NCBI RefSeq assembly: GCF_964340395.1
Contig: NC_135564.1
Span: 329,501-393,500 of the forward strand
DNA: 64,000 bases
Direction of reading: 5' to 3'
Source of the DNA: Glandiceps talaboti
Lineage: Eukaryota; Hemichordata; Enteropneusta; Spengelidae
In this document: positions 25,396 to 37,560 of the stretch, piece after piece
Position numbering within the stretch: the first letter of the stretch is position 1
How the letters are laid out: the number at the start of each line of letters is the position of its first letter
The notes under the pieces: generated by a model
Told to the model about the DNA's origin: nothing
What the model saw: only the letters and a program-made list of their open reading frames with translations
Database searches by the model: none
Made by a program: the position numbers and the translations under genes

Positions 25396-25889
25396 TGCGT
25401 AGGAGCAAAAACCTATGGTTCGCCCTCACGGGAGGCATTCAGTCTAAATCTGGTTAATAGGCAAAAATGACCGCGTGTTGTTGAGATTTGTAATCCGTTG
25501 CATGTTGTGGTCATGTTAAAAGGGGGAAGTCAATCGATTTATTTTAATTTGTTAGTAACGGTGTGTAGGTGTATAAATATTCCACTGTAAACTCCTTTCC
25601 TTTATACTCGTCTACACATGCATACTTGGATCGTTACAAATCTGTTAACTACTTGAACACCACGTAATATAAAGCCCGCTTCCACAGAAATCTATCGATT
25701 TCATCAATGGAATTTTCTGTCGTCATTTTACGGGGTATTTACGTTTTACTATGTAGTATGTAAGGAAAATAATATCATTCATTTACTAGTTCACTAATCA
25801 CTTGAATTGCATTTTTTTGTAAATGTACATACTTGTCCAAAGTGAATTAGACATATGGTTTGTTTTCCTGTTATTTGTAGGTAAATAAA

Positions 25890-26003
25890 GATTCATCCAT
25901 CTATCCATCCATCCATCCATCCATCCATCCATCCATCCACCCATTCATTCATCCATCCATCCATCCATCCACCCATTCATTCATTCATTCATCCATCCAT
26001 CCA
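25890..26003. repeat. CATC/CATT microsatellite
   Basis: A tetranucleotide run of CATC with CATT and CACC variants, about 110 bp. Confidence 0.9.
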
Positions 26004-27775
26004 AGTTGCTTGCTTGAATTCATCGCCATTTCGCTCGAAAATAAAACACGGTACATCCTGGGGTCACATGACAAAAACACGTCTATTTAAACAGAATAAG
26101 TCGCGAAATAGGGGAATGTTAGAAAATCGTATTCTCAAACCAAACCAAACAAAGGAAATTGCTTTTGATACTCTAGAATCCAAAAATGCTATAGGAAAAC
26201 ATTGACAAATATGAACAACTGCATCAGAGGATCCAACTTTATGTTTTCCTGGAAGTACATTCTATATTTCACTGGTGTAAGGTAGATAATAGTATCTCCC
26301 TGTTGCTGCAAACACAGTAGCATCTACACTTCCGTGTACCTTTCTATTTGCTGTCTGAGTTCAAGAGATTTAACAACATCCTCGTAGCGTGGGAGTACAC
26401 CGTCGTGACCCATTATCAAAGATCAAGTCCTACACAGTCACTCCCACATCGTCTTTGTGTCTGTATACGTAGATGAACCACCACAACTGACATGTAAATT
26501 TCTTTCATTTACCTTCGGTATATGACGAAAACAATCTCAATATATCATTATACTTCGGTAACACCGGGGTATATTTTCCTGACGGTATAAAATGTATGAA
26601 TTCAACACCAGAGTAGGGTCTGTGTGGACCCTCATACTTTGCATACAAAACTTACGTGGGTGTGACGGACATATCGAATCTCAAGAATTTATAAGTTCTT
26701 TGGAATGTGACTTTACGTTTAGTTTAGTTTATTGCTTTTTAAAAATCGCCAGTAATTGACCGAAAATATCTCTAAATGTATTTTGTTAGCAAATATCAAC
26801 ACATTCATAGAAATACCGACCTGTATAATCACAATATCTAAAGTGTACAAAGATCCAGTAACATGTACTATCGTGTTTCGGCATGATATGACTCCGACTT
26901 TTTGTCTTCCCACCCACAAGAAATTATTTTCATCTGAACACAACCGAACTATAAATACCTTATTTGTTCATAGTTACTTTTCTTACGTTTGTCATGGCCC
27001 GATGTGAAGTTTTAAACATAACAGTTTGGACCCCTGACTATTTTTTTTGACGTTGTCTGTGTTTGTGTGTAGTGAACCAAGTAGTGTCTACATTAAAATG
27101 TTTTCACGTGACTTAAAACTTAAACACATGTCGGACTTCTTCTTTAATTCACATTTCTCTATTATTTTCCAAGCATAAAAGCATTTAAAAGTATGTTGAG
27201 TGCGTGATTATATGTAGGTTCCCTACAGAAGTACACTCGTTTGCTGCTATTGCTTACATTATGTCTATGTATGTCAGTAAATGATATTGGAATCAGTGAA
27301 ATGGCCGATACAAATATTGCTTTTCTTTGAATACTTTGTTATTTTGATGCTGATCGCATGTACTGTAACACCTGCGTCTTCAAATACGTTGCAATGACCC
27401 ATCGTAACCGTTGTAGCCCCTGGAGTAGACATGAATCCGTGGTACATTCCGGCCTGCAGCAAAATAATCAATTTGAAGTTGAAATTTATCAAGGTTACTG
27501 AAATGTATATGAAGTAAAGACAATCGTTGAGTTGTGTAAGGCCACAAGAAGGGAATAAACCATATACTTCCACATGACAGCGAAATATTCACAATCAAAA
27601 TATTAAGAAATTAAGTAAAAAAAGAAAAATTAAAATAATTACATTTGCGTCAAAACTGACAAGTAGCCTAATGTAATTTTACTTTATTTGAAGGTTGATA
27701 ACTTTACTGGCCGTGATATCGATGTGATGTGGATTTACATGACTCAATTGCATTGAATTGTCTATGCCATGACCA
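26004..27775. other. Gene-free spacer before the satellite element
   Basis: No recognised exon, RNA gene or repeat structure on either strand. Short open frames here have no family resemblance. Confidence 0.45.
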
Positions 27776-28149
27776 AACTACGAGATACCCGGCCCAAAAT
27801 GAACCACTGTTTTCAATGCCTATACCACACGACCGGTCGTACGACCAAATTTTGGTCGTGGATAATAGTAGCATATACTAATACGAGTAATAGGGGCTAC
27901 AGTAAGAAATACCCGGATGTTCGAATGATCTTGGACATAGGTCGTCTTCTTTACTCATGTTACTTATCAGGAGTTACCATGAGTATGAATCTAAGACCAG
28001 ACTAAAAATCAGATTCACATTGGAAGAACATATGATTATGAATCAAATCTCCTAATTATGAGGCTGGAACTGGGGCTCAATATATTAGAAGAGTCTGTCT
28101 CATTAAGTATCTTCAATATGTGAACATGAATCTGAATCCGATGACTTTT

Positions 28150-29325
28150 CTCCACGACCGGTCGTATGGTCGTGGCAAGTATTTATTTTCCCTGTGTTTT
28201 CTCCACGACCGGTCGTATGGTCGTGGCAAGTATTTATTTTCCCTTTGGTTTCCCCACGACCGGTCGTATGGTCGTGGCAAGTATTTTTTTCCAATGACTT
28301 TTCTCCACGACCGGTCGTATGGTCGTGGCATGTATTTTTCCACCATCTTTTCTCCACGACCGGTCGTATGGTCGTGGCATGTATTTTTTCCAATGAATTT
28401 TCTCCACGACCGGTCGTATGGTCGTGGCATGTATTTTTTCACCATCTTTTCTCCACGACCGGTCGTATGGTCGTGGCAAGTATTTTTTTCCAATAACTTT
28501 TCTCCCCGGTCGTATGGTCGTGAGAAATATTTTTTTTTTCACCATCTTTTCTCCACGACCGGTCGTATGGTCGTGGCATGTATTTTTTCCAATGAATTTT
28601 CTCCACGACCGGTCGTATGGTCGTGGCATGTATTTTTTCACCATCTTTTCTCCACGACCGGTCGTATGGTCGTGGCATGTATTTTTTCCAATGACTATTC
28701 TCCACGACCGGTCGTATGGTCGTGGCATGTATTTTTTCACCATCTTTTCTCCACGACCGGTCGTATGGTCGTGGCATGTATTTTTTCCAATGACTTTTCT
28801 CCACGACCGGTCGTATGGTCGTGGCATGTGTTTTTTCACCTTCTTTTCTCCACGACCGGTCGTATGGTCGTGGCATGTATTTTTTCACCATCTTTTCTCC
28901 ACGACCGGTCGTATGGTCGTGGCATGTATTTTTTCCAATGACTTTTCTCCACGACCGGTCGTATGGTCGTGGCATGTGTTTTTTCACCATCTTTTCTCCA
29001 CGACCGGTCGTATGGTCGTGGCATGTATTTTTTCACCATCTTTTCTCCACGACCGGTCGTATGGTCGTTGCATGTATTTTTTCACCATCTTTTCTCCACG
29101 ACCGGTCGTATGGTCGTGGCATGTATTTTTTCCAATGACTTTTCTCCACGACCGGTCGTATGGTCGTGGCATGTGTTTTTTCACCATCTTTTCTCCACGA
29201 CCGGTCGTATGGTCGTGGCATGTATTATTTCACCGTCTTTTCTCCACGACCGGTCGTATGGTCGTGGCATGTATTTTTTCCAATGACTTTTCTCCACGAC
29301 CGGTCGTATGGTCGTGGCATCCATT
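28150..29325 (+). repeat. Dyad satellite, left arm (about 24 copies)
   Basis: The unit is a 24-bp dyad (CCACGACC, GGTCGTAT, GGTCGTGG in sequence) followed by one of two linkers of 25 or 26 bp: one with TTCACCATCTTTTCT, the other with TTCCAATGACTTTTCT. Units are thus 49 or 50 bp, and the linkers mostly alternate. The dyad contains the perfect 12-bp palindrome ACGACCGGTCGT. Long frames on both strands (up to 315 codons) cross the array because stops are absent from the unit; they are not genes. Confidence 0.93.
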
Positions 29326-31104
29326 TTGGGCCAAGCGACGTAATATTGGCCCTAATTTTACATAAGTCATAAGTATGATTGAAGTTTAGGATGATCGAGA
29401 ATAGCTGACAAGTGTATACGGACTTTGATCGATACTTGTACACCTTTGCCAACACCTTCGCCACCTCTTACTATAAGAAACGTAATTCATTTGTTTTAGT
29501 TCGCAAGAGGAAATGGGAACATGAACGATTTGTCCTATTGCAACGCTTACTATTTCATGCACCATTTACATCGTCATTGGTATGCAAACTAAACTAGCAA
29601 AATTCATTCAAAGTTTAAAGCGTTTTATTAACTCTGCAAAACATTCTTTCAACGGGAAATTGTATTTACCAGTCTTCGTGCTTTCTATAGAGTCTTCACG
29701 CTGTTTCTGTGGTTTCATTTGCCCGTTTCCGCATATCGACACTCAGTTACTTAAAACAGGCACTGCACAATGACCTTGACTGCTTTCACGTGTTTCAAAT
29801 ATCACGTGAAAAAATGTACAAATCTCTCCAAAAAAACTAAAACCATTGCTGAATAATTAATTTTGACGATCGGTCTTTTCGTTTTCACCTCAATAAATGG
29901 ACACAGGCTGTCGTCGAGACCTGAGTTGACCTCAAATGCGTGACATCGCACCGGTAATTTCCGGATTGTCGTTCGTGTAAGTTTCACGATATGTCGGGCC
30001 CACCCCCAACATGACATGCAGCACGGCCTAGCTTTGAACCTTTTTGACAACTCCTTTTCCACGTAAATTCTGTTAAAATCAATTAGGGTGACGACCATAC
30101 AAGAGTCACATGACATGTCGTACACACAGTGTTGTTTATCTCTCTGCTGTTCGATGTGTCCCAAGAGCGAACCCGTGTCGACTTTGGATTCAAAAAAATG
30201 TTACGTATAAATCCGAGAAATTTTAGGTACATGTTCATGTAGGTAGTTTTAGTAATGTAACAAGTAGAAAGTCCGAGCCCGGGCCGATTCCAGTTCGTCG
30301 AATACTACACGATCATTTCTGGTCGTGACAACTACCGCCAAAGGAAGTCTCTATCAATTTGAGAAATTCGGCAAAAAGACTTCTTTTTAGGTGTTGATGA
30401 ATCCATAATAAAATAAGGTTTTTATAGCAATCACATGGTTGTTTTTGTCACTCATTTATTGCTGAACATTCCATTCAGGCGATGCCATCTTGTCATGTGC
30501 TGGATAATACTTCACGTACTCCAGTTGTGTTCCAAACCGAAGGTGTCGGCCTACAAAGCATGTAACTTGCAAAATTTAACCTGGAGGTCAAGATTCCAGT
30601 TCGCAGCTGTGGGTAATTGACATTGAACCGATTCAAGTTCAAGTTCGATTCGGTTTTAAGTCGGTTTTTCCTGTCCTAACTACGACAAGTTAAACCTGTT
30701 CCGAACCGATTTACTTTGAACCGAATCGACCCCCCCCCCCCCCAGGTAGTTTCGAACCGATTTAAGGGATTCGATTCGAATCGAAACAGGTTCAGAATTT
30801 AGGTCGGGACACAGGGTTACTATCTTGATGCCGAAAGGGGTGTTCTCAATAGGGGGGTTACATGTATTCTGATTAAATCTCATATCAACGAGTTCTGTGT
30901 TAAACGTGATGTCGAAAGTTTTTTCCGTCGTTTATGTCTTATCAGGAACACCTTATTTTTAGTTCGTATAAAGGGATCTTACCTGATTTATATATAAACA
31001 CTTTATTGATGATAATGTTGGTGCAGCTTCACTCAAACTTGCGGAATATGTAACTTCAATCCTGCTATTCAGTATACTTACATGTATGATATTCTGAACT
31101 ATCA

Positions 31105-31595
31105 ATTTCCTTGTCATCTTTCTTAGGATTGATGGTCATGATATAGCTACATCTGTTAATACTAAACCTACAGATTCACATTTATATTTGCAGTATGGTT
31201 CATCACATCCTAATAAATGTAAAGATTTCATTCTCTTTGTCTACGTCGTATAATATTTGTAGTAGTGATTTGGATTTCAGGGATAGCCCTGCTAAATTTT
31301 TCCACGTACTTCCACCAACGTGTATCCAGTGTCGGTTACCAATGCGGCTTTAAAGGTGTCTTCTTTGTCTAGGAAGCTTGTATCAAATCACATGATCAGA
31401 AGATCAGAAGAGTATTAGGAACATAATAAGGACTTACGTTCTAATAGGATAATTTCCTGACGCACCTTTAACAGCTTGGCGTGGTGATACCAATCTTAGA
31501 AATACGGTGGTCCGACACATAACAACATGGATTGGAAGTTAATGCTGGTTCATTTCCATGACATAGTACTCGATGTGGTATATGTCGTTTCATTA
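31105..31595 (+). pseudogene. Reverse-transcriptase C-terminal relic (Penelope/GIY-YIG type)
   Basis: With frame changes, the plus strand reads LRIDGHDIATSV then TKPTDSHLYLQYGSSHPNKC, the post-palm motif familiar from Penelope-like reverse transcriptases linked to GIY-YIG endonucleases. Further on it reads ICSSDLDFRD, then STYFHQR, then TNAALKVSSLSRK. After about 90 bp it reads APLTAWRGDTNLRNTVVRH and later STRCGICRFI, which match in order the downstream segments of such proteins. At least three frameshifts and several stops interrupt it, and the N-terminal reverse-transcriptase core and the GIY-YIG domain are not seen. It is a dead fragment, lying inside the 27.8-35.2 kb element. Confidence 0.7.
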
Positions 31596-32024
31596 TTAAT
31601 ACTATAATCGTGCATTTGGCTCTAAGAACAGCGTGGCTGTTACGACAGTAGCTTTACTTGTATTAGTACTACAGACCCTTTTCATCAAATTTCCATCCTA
31701 TGAATTCATAATTTTTAAAAAAACCATCCTGATAACATATTTCATTCCATATTTCATATCTAAACTATTTATTCAAGTGCAATGTATGTATGTACTACAA
31801 ATTTGGGCAAGCGCTGGTATATTTTGTTTGACGATTTAAACCCCTCCCCCCCATTCCACATACACGCACATAAAAAGTAAAATAATATGAAATAAAATAA
31901 AACGTGAGTTTTCACATAGATTTAATGTATCCAGGTACAACCCTAACAGTTACACGTTCTCTAAGCCATCCTGCAGATCTGTCAATGTGTACTGTGCAAA
32001 TTAATACACAATGAGCAATATTTT

Positions 32025-33830
32025 TAGATCGTCTAAATAGTGGATACTAGTACTTTATAAAGTTTAGTATAAAATGTAGAACGATATTTAGATCGTTTAA
32101 ATAGTGGATAGTTTATCAAGTTCAGATAACGATATTTAGATCGTCTAAATATAAAATGCAGAGCAATATTCAGATCGTATAAATAGTCGATAGTTTATAA
32201 AGTTTAGATAACGATATTTAGATCGTCTAATATAAAATGTAGAGCAATATTCAGATCGTATGAATAGTCGATAGTTTATGAAGTTTAGACGATATTTAGA
32301 TGGTCTAAATGTAAAATGTAGAGCGATATTCAGATCGTATAAATAGTGGATACTTTATAAAAGTTTAGATAACGATATTTAGATCGTCTAAATATAAAAT
32401 GTAGAGCGATATTTAGATCGTATAAATAGTCGATAGTTTATAAAGTTTAGATAACGATATTTAGATCGTCTAAATATAAAATATAGAACGATGTTTAGAT
32501 CGTCTAAATGTAAAATGTAGAGCGATATTTAGATCGTATAAATAGTGGATACTTTATAAAAGTTTAGATAACGATATTTAGATCGTCTAAATGTAAAATG
32601 TAGAGCGATATTTAGATCGTCTAAATATAAAATGTAGAACGATATTTAGATCGTATAAATAGTCGATAGTTTATAAAGTTTAGATAACGATATTTAGATC
32701 GTCTAAATATAAAATGTAGAACGATGTTTAGATCGTATAAATAGTCGATAGTTTATAAAGTTTAGATAACGATATTTAGATCGTCTAAATATAAAATGTA
32801 GAGCGATATTTAGATCGTATAAATAGTCGATAGTTTATAAAGTTTAGATAACGATATTTAGATCGTCTAAATATAAAATATAGAACGATGTTTAGATCGT
32901 CTAAATGTAAAATGTAGAGCGATATTTAGATCGTATAAATAGTGGATACTTTATAAAAGTTTAGATAACGATATTTAGATCGTCTAAATGTAAAATGTAG
33001 AGCGATATTTAGATCGTCTAAATATAAAATGTAGAACGATATTTAGATCGTATAAATAGTCGATAGTTTATAAAGTTTAGATAACGATATTTAGATCGTC
33101 TAAATATAAAATGTAGAACGATGTTTAGATCGTTTAAATAGTGGATAGTTTATCAAGTTCAGATAACGATATTTAGATTGTCTAAATATAAAATATAGAG
33201 CGATATTTAGATCGTATAAATAGTCGATAGTTTATAAAGTTTAGATAACGATATTTAGATCGTCTAAATATAAAATGTAGAACGACATTTAGATCGTCTA
33301 TATGTAAAATGTAGAGCGATATTTGTATCGTATAAATATAAAATGTAGAACGATATTTAGATCGTTTAAATAGTGGATGGTTAATAAAGTTTAGATAACG
33401 ATATTTAGATCGTCTAAATGTAAAATGTAGAGCGATATTCAGATCGTATAAATAGTGGATACTTTATAAAAGTTTAGATAACGATATTTAGATCGTCTAA
33501 TATAAAATGTAGAGCAATATTTAGATCGTATAAATAGTCGATAGTTTTAATATAAAGTTTAGATAACGATATTTAGATCGTCTAAATATAAAATGTAGAA
33601 CAATGTTTAGATCGTCTAAATGTAAAATGTAGAGCGATATTTAGATCGTATAAATAGTGAATACTTTATAAAAGTTTAGATAACGATATTTAGATCGTCT
33701 AGATATAAAATGTAGAACGATATAGATCGTCTAAATAGTGGATGGTTTATAAAGTTTAGATAACGATATTTAGATCGTCTGTAGAACGATATTTAGATCG
33801 TATATATAGTGGATAGTTTATAAAGTTTTA
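32025..33830. repeat. Composite AT-rich satellite with hairpin modules
   Basis: Two modules alternate. A 34-bp module is GATATTTAGATCGTCTAAAT plus a TAAAATGTAGAAC tail; a 48-bp module is GATATTTAGATCGTATAAAT plus a linker with TTTATAAAGTTTAGATAAC. The combined period is about 82 bp, with extra 34-bp modules in places. ATTTAGA-TCG-TCTAAAT is a 7-bp-arm hairpin present in nearly every short module. A higher-order duplication with a period of about 397 bp is visible: the stretch from about 32404 recurs almost unchanged from about 32801. No coding capacity. Confidence 0.9.
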
Positions 33831-34199
33831 GATTTAGAGTAAGATCATAATGGTTAACTTAGCTTTCTAATTTCTAACTTAAAAACTTTAGATTTAGATT
33901 TAGACACTTCTAATTTATCTTTCTAAACTTCTAGCTAAACTTTCTAAACTGGCTAATACACAATTCCGCACCTTGCTGCAGTATACTTAACATTTTAGAA
34001 GCGTCATGTCATCTCATCGTGGACGTATACAGAATCAAAAATATAAATTAGATCAAAGGCAAATTAAGTTCAAACTGACATTTTAAGATACACAAATATT
34101 TGCATATTAAAAGGAATCGTGAAAAACCACATCACGTATTCAAAAATGGTATTTAAAAATGGGGGCTACGATCGTACAAAGGTCGTGGGGGAAAGAGTG

Positions 34200-34985
34200 C
34201 AAAAATATTTCTTCATCACTGTCCCATGGTCGTGGAAAAAAGACAGTAAAGAAATACATACCACGACCATACGACCGGTCGTGGAGAAAAGACAGTGAAA
34301 AAACACATGCCACGACCATACGACCGGTCGTAGAGAAAACTCATTGGAAAAAATACATACCACGACCATACGACCGGTCGTGGAGAAAAGACAGTGAAAA
34401 AATACATGCCACGACCATACGACCGGTCGTGGAGAAAAGTCATTGGAAAAAATACATGCCACGACCATACGACCGGTCGTGGAGAAAAGATGGTGAAAAA
34501 ACACATGCCACGACCATACGACCGGTCGTGGAGAAAAGTCATTGGAAAAAATACATGCCACGACCATACGACCGGTCGTGGAGAAAAGATGGTGAAAAAA
34601 CACATGCCACGACCATACGACCGGTCGTGGAGAAAAGTCATTGGAAAAAATATGCCACGACCATACGACCGGTCGTGGAGAAAAGATGGTGAAAAAACAC
34701 ATGCCACGACCATACGACCGGTCGTGGAGAAAAGATGGTGAAAAAACACATGCCACGACCATACGACCGGTCGTGGAGAAAAGTCATTGGAAAAAATACA
34801 TGCCACGACCATACGACCGGTCGTGGAGAAAAGATGGTGAAAAAACACATGCCACGACCATACGACCGGTCGTGGAGAAAAGTCATTGGAAAAAATACAT
34901 GCCACGACCATATGACCGGTCGTGGAGAAAAGACAGTGATAAAATACATATCACGAACAACATAAGCTTACGACCGGTCGTGGAG
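34200..34985 (-). repeat. Dyad satellite, right arm (about 15 copies, inverted)
   Basis: The same 49/50-bp unit as at 28150-29325 but in the opposite orientation, with the same two linkers, seen here as AGAAAAGATGGTGAA and AGAAAAGTCATTGGAA. Edge units carry degenerate linkers (GACAGTG). The orientation makes the two arrays a potential stem of about 0.8 kb. Confidence 0.92.
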
Positions 34986-35164
34986 AAGATAGAATAAATT
35001 TATTGTTTATTGTCCGAGGTCAAACGAACATCCGGGTATTTATTACTATAGCCCTGTGTATTATATGATACTAAACATCCACGACCGAAATTTGGTCGTA
35101 CGACCGGTCGTGTAGCGTAGGCATTGAAAACAGTGGTTCATTTTGGGCCGCATATGAACTACGA

Positions 35165-36190
35165 CATGTTGCGTCATGACAAAATCAATCGTGGCCGTTA
35201 ACCTCAACCACTTCAAGTTTTACGGCACCGTCCAACAAGATACAGCTTTGTTGGTTTGCGAGAACTAACAAATCCGAAAGCTTGTAATTTTGGGTATTAA
35301 TTATTAGTTACCCTTTCTAAAATGACAACTAGGGAATGAAGTAAAGACCACGTCGCAAAAATAACTCAGCAAAACGTTTACATGTATTTTATGATGAACT
35401 TCCGTTATGGACAGTTTGGTTAGCCTACCACTGGTAAATAATGCTTGAACAATGAATGCCGTTGTTACCACAACGCAAATTAGCAGAGGACGTACTTTCG
35501 TGTCGTGACCAACTTGTGAGGTCACTTTCCCGATTAAGGGAATGTGAACGATGGGCTTTCCATGCACAAACGCAAATGACTTCAATCAGTCTGGTAGAGT
35601 TAATCACACACTCTATGAATATTATTAGTATGAAGTTTTCCAATACTACCTATTCACGTTTTACTAGCACTAATATCAAAACTGTTAATCTTGAATCACG
35701 ACATGGTAACAGTACGAAGTATTTAATTTTGTTATTTTTTATCATATCATGTTCTATTCATGAATGTGATATTTCTGCTTTTTACAGGTATTCTAACTAG
35801 TGGTTGTCGTGTACATGTGTATATCCGACATTATTAAATCCCGACCTATTCGGTCTGTGATTTCCATATGTCTGCAGACACAAAGTGTTTGTTCTGAAAC
35901 AGTTAATACCGGGAAAAGGAAGTGTGTCGTATAGAAATTAATTCGTAAATATAAACAAAGACCGGAATAACCATAGTATGTATAGACAAGTAATTTGATC
36001 AGTTCTGAAAAAAAATTCTCATTGAGCACTAGCACACATTCTTCAACTTGGATTCATCCTTGATTGGTCAAGGGTTAAAGGGATTAGGAGTTCCGAGCAT
36101 GGATGTACATGTATAAGGGAAGACCTCCATGCTCCGAGCTTTGTTTGGTGCCTAGAATGCCATGCCACAGTGTATAGAAGGCCTCTTAGC
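35165..36190. other. Spacer without recognised gene
   Basis: Several short frames overlap (35304-35585, 35456-35800) but none resembles a known family or has a repeat structure. I see nothing else in this stretch. Confidence 0.4.
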
Positions 36191-36192
36191 TT

Positions 36193-36765
36193 CACTATGG
36201 TACCTCTAGTGTCTATCTATAATGTTTGTCATGTCCTTCACTATGGTACCTCTATTGTCTATCTATAATATTTGTCAGGTCCTTCACTATGGTACCTCTA
36301 GTGTCTATCTATAATATTTGTCACATCCTTCACTATGGTACCTCTAGTGTCTATCTATAATATTTGTCACATCCTTCATTATGGTACCTCTAGTGTCTAT
36401 CTATAATATTTCTCACATCCTTCACTATGGTACCTCTAGTGTCTATCTATAATATTTGTCAGGTCCTTCACTATGGTACCTCTAGTGTCTATCTATAATA
36501 TTTCTCACATCCTTCACTATGGTACCTCTAGTGTCTATCTATCTATAATATTTGTCACATCCTTCACTATGGTACCTCTAGTGTCTATCTATAATATTTG
36601 TCAGGTCCTTCACTATGGTACCTCTAGTGTCTATCTATAATATTTGTCACATCCTTCACTATGGTACCTCTAGTGTCTATCTATAATATTTGTCACATCC
36701 TTCACTATGGTACCTCTAGTGTCTATCTATAATACTTGTCAGGTCCTTCACTATGATACCTCCAG
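36193..36765. repeat. 46-bp minisatellite, about 12 copies
   Basis: The unit of 46 bp contains TTCACTATGGTACCTCTAGT then GTCTATCTATAATATTTGTC and ACATCC. Variants include CAGGTCC for CACATCC, and one copy has an extra CTAT. Includes the palindrome GGTACC. Non-coding. Confidence 0.93.
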
Positions 36766-37384
36766 TGTCTACACTAGAGTCTTTATATCTTGGTGAAAAT
36801 AACAGAATACAATAAAATGTTTACTCTTACTTTCGACTTATTGCTGTACATATTATAATGTTAGCATAAGTATAGGTTTTGTAGTGTACAGTCTCTATTG
36901 CCATGTTTATGCCACTGATGTGAAATGAACATGGCATGACACAATTTTCCTATCATGCAATAATTTGTTCTTCTGAGCAAGAGCTATTATATGAAATAAC
37001 GTGCCAAGAATTCACATTCCTGGTATACACAGTATGTACATCTGCACAATAACTCTGAAACATTTATCAGAAATTTATTTTCTTGACAACAAAGTACTTC
37101 CATATTGTAATAATAACACACAAGTTGTATATCATTGCCCCCTCCCCACAAGTTGTGTATAATTGCCCCCCCCCCCTTTCCCCACTATCAACAAGCAGTA
37201 TTTATATGATCACAAAATGTGATAATTTTATGATAAAATATTTTTGAAGAGTGACTAAATCCTTTTTTTTTTTGCAAATTTAAATTTAAATTTCACTCTT
37301 ATTTACTTCAGTTTATTTACAAGTGTATTTAGTATTCTTTCAATACTTAAGTTGCAGCTCATGAATGTACAGACTAAATATGAC

Positions 37385-37560
37385 ATGAAGCACTTTGTAT
37401 GTTCAATCTGATTGGCTAGCAAGAATGACATGAAGCATTTTGTATGTTCAATCTGATTGGCTAGCAAGTATGACATCAAGCACTTTGTATGTTCAATCCG
37501 ATTGGCTAGCAAGTATGACATCAAGCATTTTGTATGTTCAATCTGATTGGCTAGCAAAAC
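37385..37560. repeat. 45-bp minisatellite, four copies
   Basis: Four units of 45 bp containing TTTGTATGTTCAATCTGATT and GGCTAGCAAG. The minus strand is open with a 15-residue period, an artefact of the repeat length. Confidence 0.9.

Larger units (their letters stand above)
27784..35156. mobile_element. 7.4-kb composite element with inverted satellite-bearing arms
   Basis: Both ends carry GGCCCAAAATGAACCACTG, in inverse orientation, at 27791 and ending at 35149. The match continues inward through TTTTCAATGCCTA, CACGACCGGTCGTACGACC and AAATACCCGGATGTTCG. Both arms then become the same 49/50-bp satellite in opposite orientation (28150-29325 and about 34200-34985). AACTACGA lies immediately outside both ends (27776-27783 and 35157-35164), an exact 8-bp target duplication. 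The outermost 12 bp match 9 of 12. Inside are single-copy DNA, a decayed reverse-transcriptase relic (31105-31595) and a second satellite (32025-33830). No transposase frame is seen, so it would be non-autonomous. An 8-bp duplication points to hAT or P-type integration. A second TIR-like string CATTTTGGGCC at 29323-29333 allows an alternative: a 1.5-kb element plus later rearrangement. Confidence 0.65.

Noticed and set aside
28150-29325. CRISPR array (24-bp repeats with 25-26-bp spacers)
   Set aside because: The spacers take only two forms that alternate, no cas gene is present, the genome is animal, and an inverted copy exists at 34.2-35.0 kb. It is a satellite.
28120-29365. Long frames on both strands (up to 315 codons) and their counterparts at 34159-34997
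   Set aside because: Satellite translation on both strands at once; no independent evidence of coding.
29802-30164. 120-codon minus-strand frame
   Set aside because: Non-repetitive, but no recognisable domain or splice context; chance open frame is likely.
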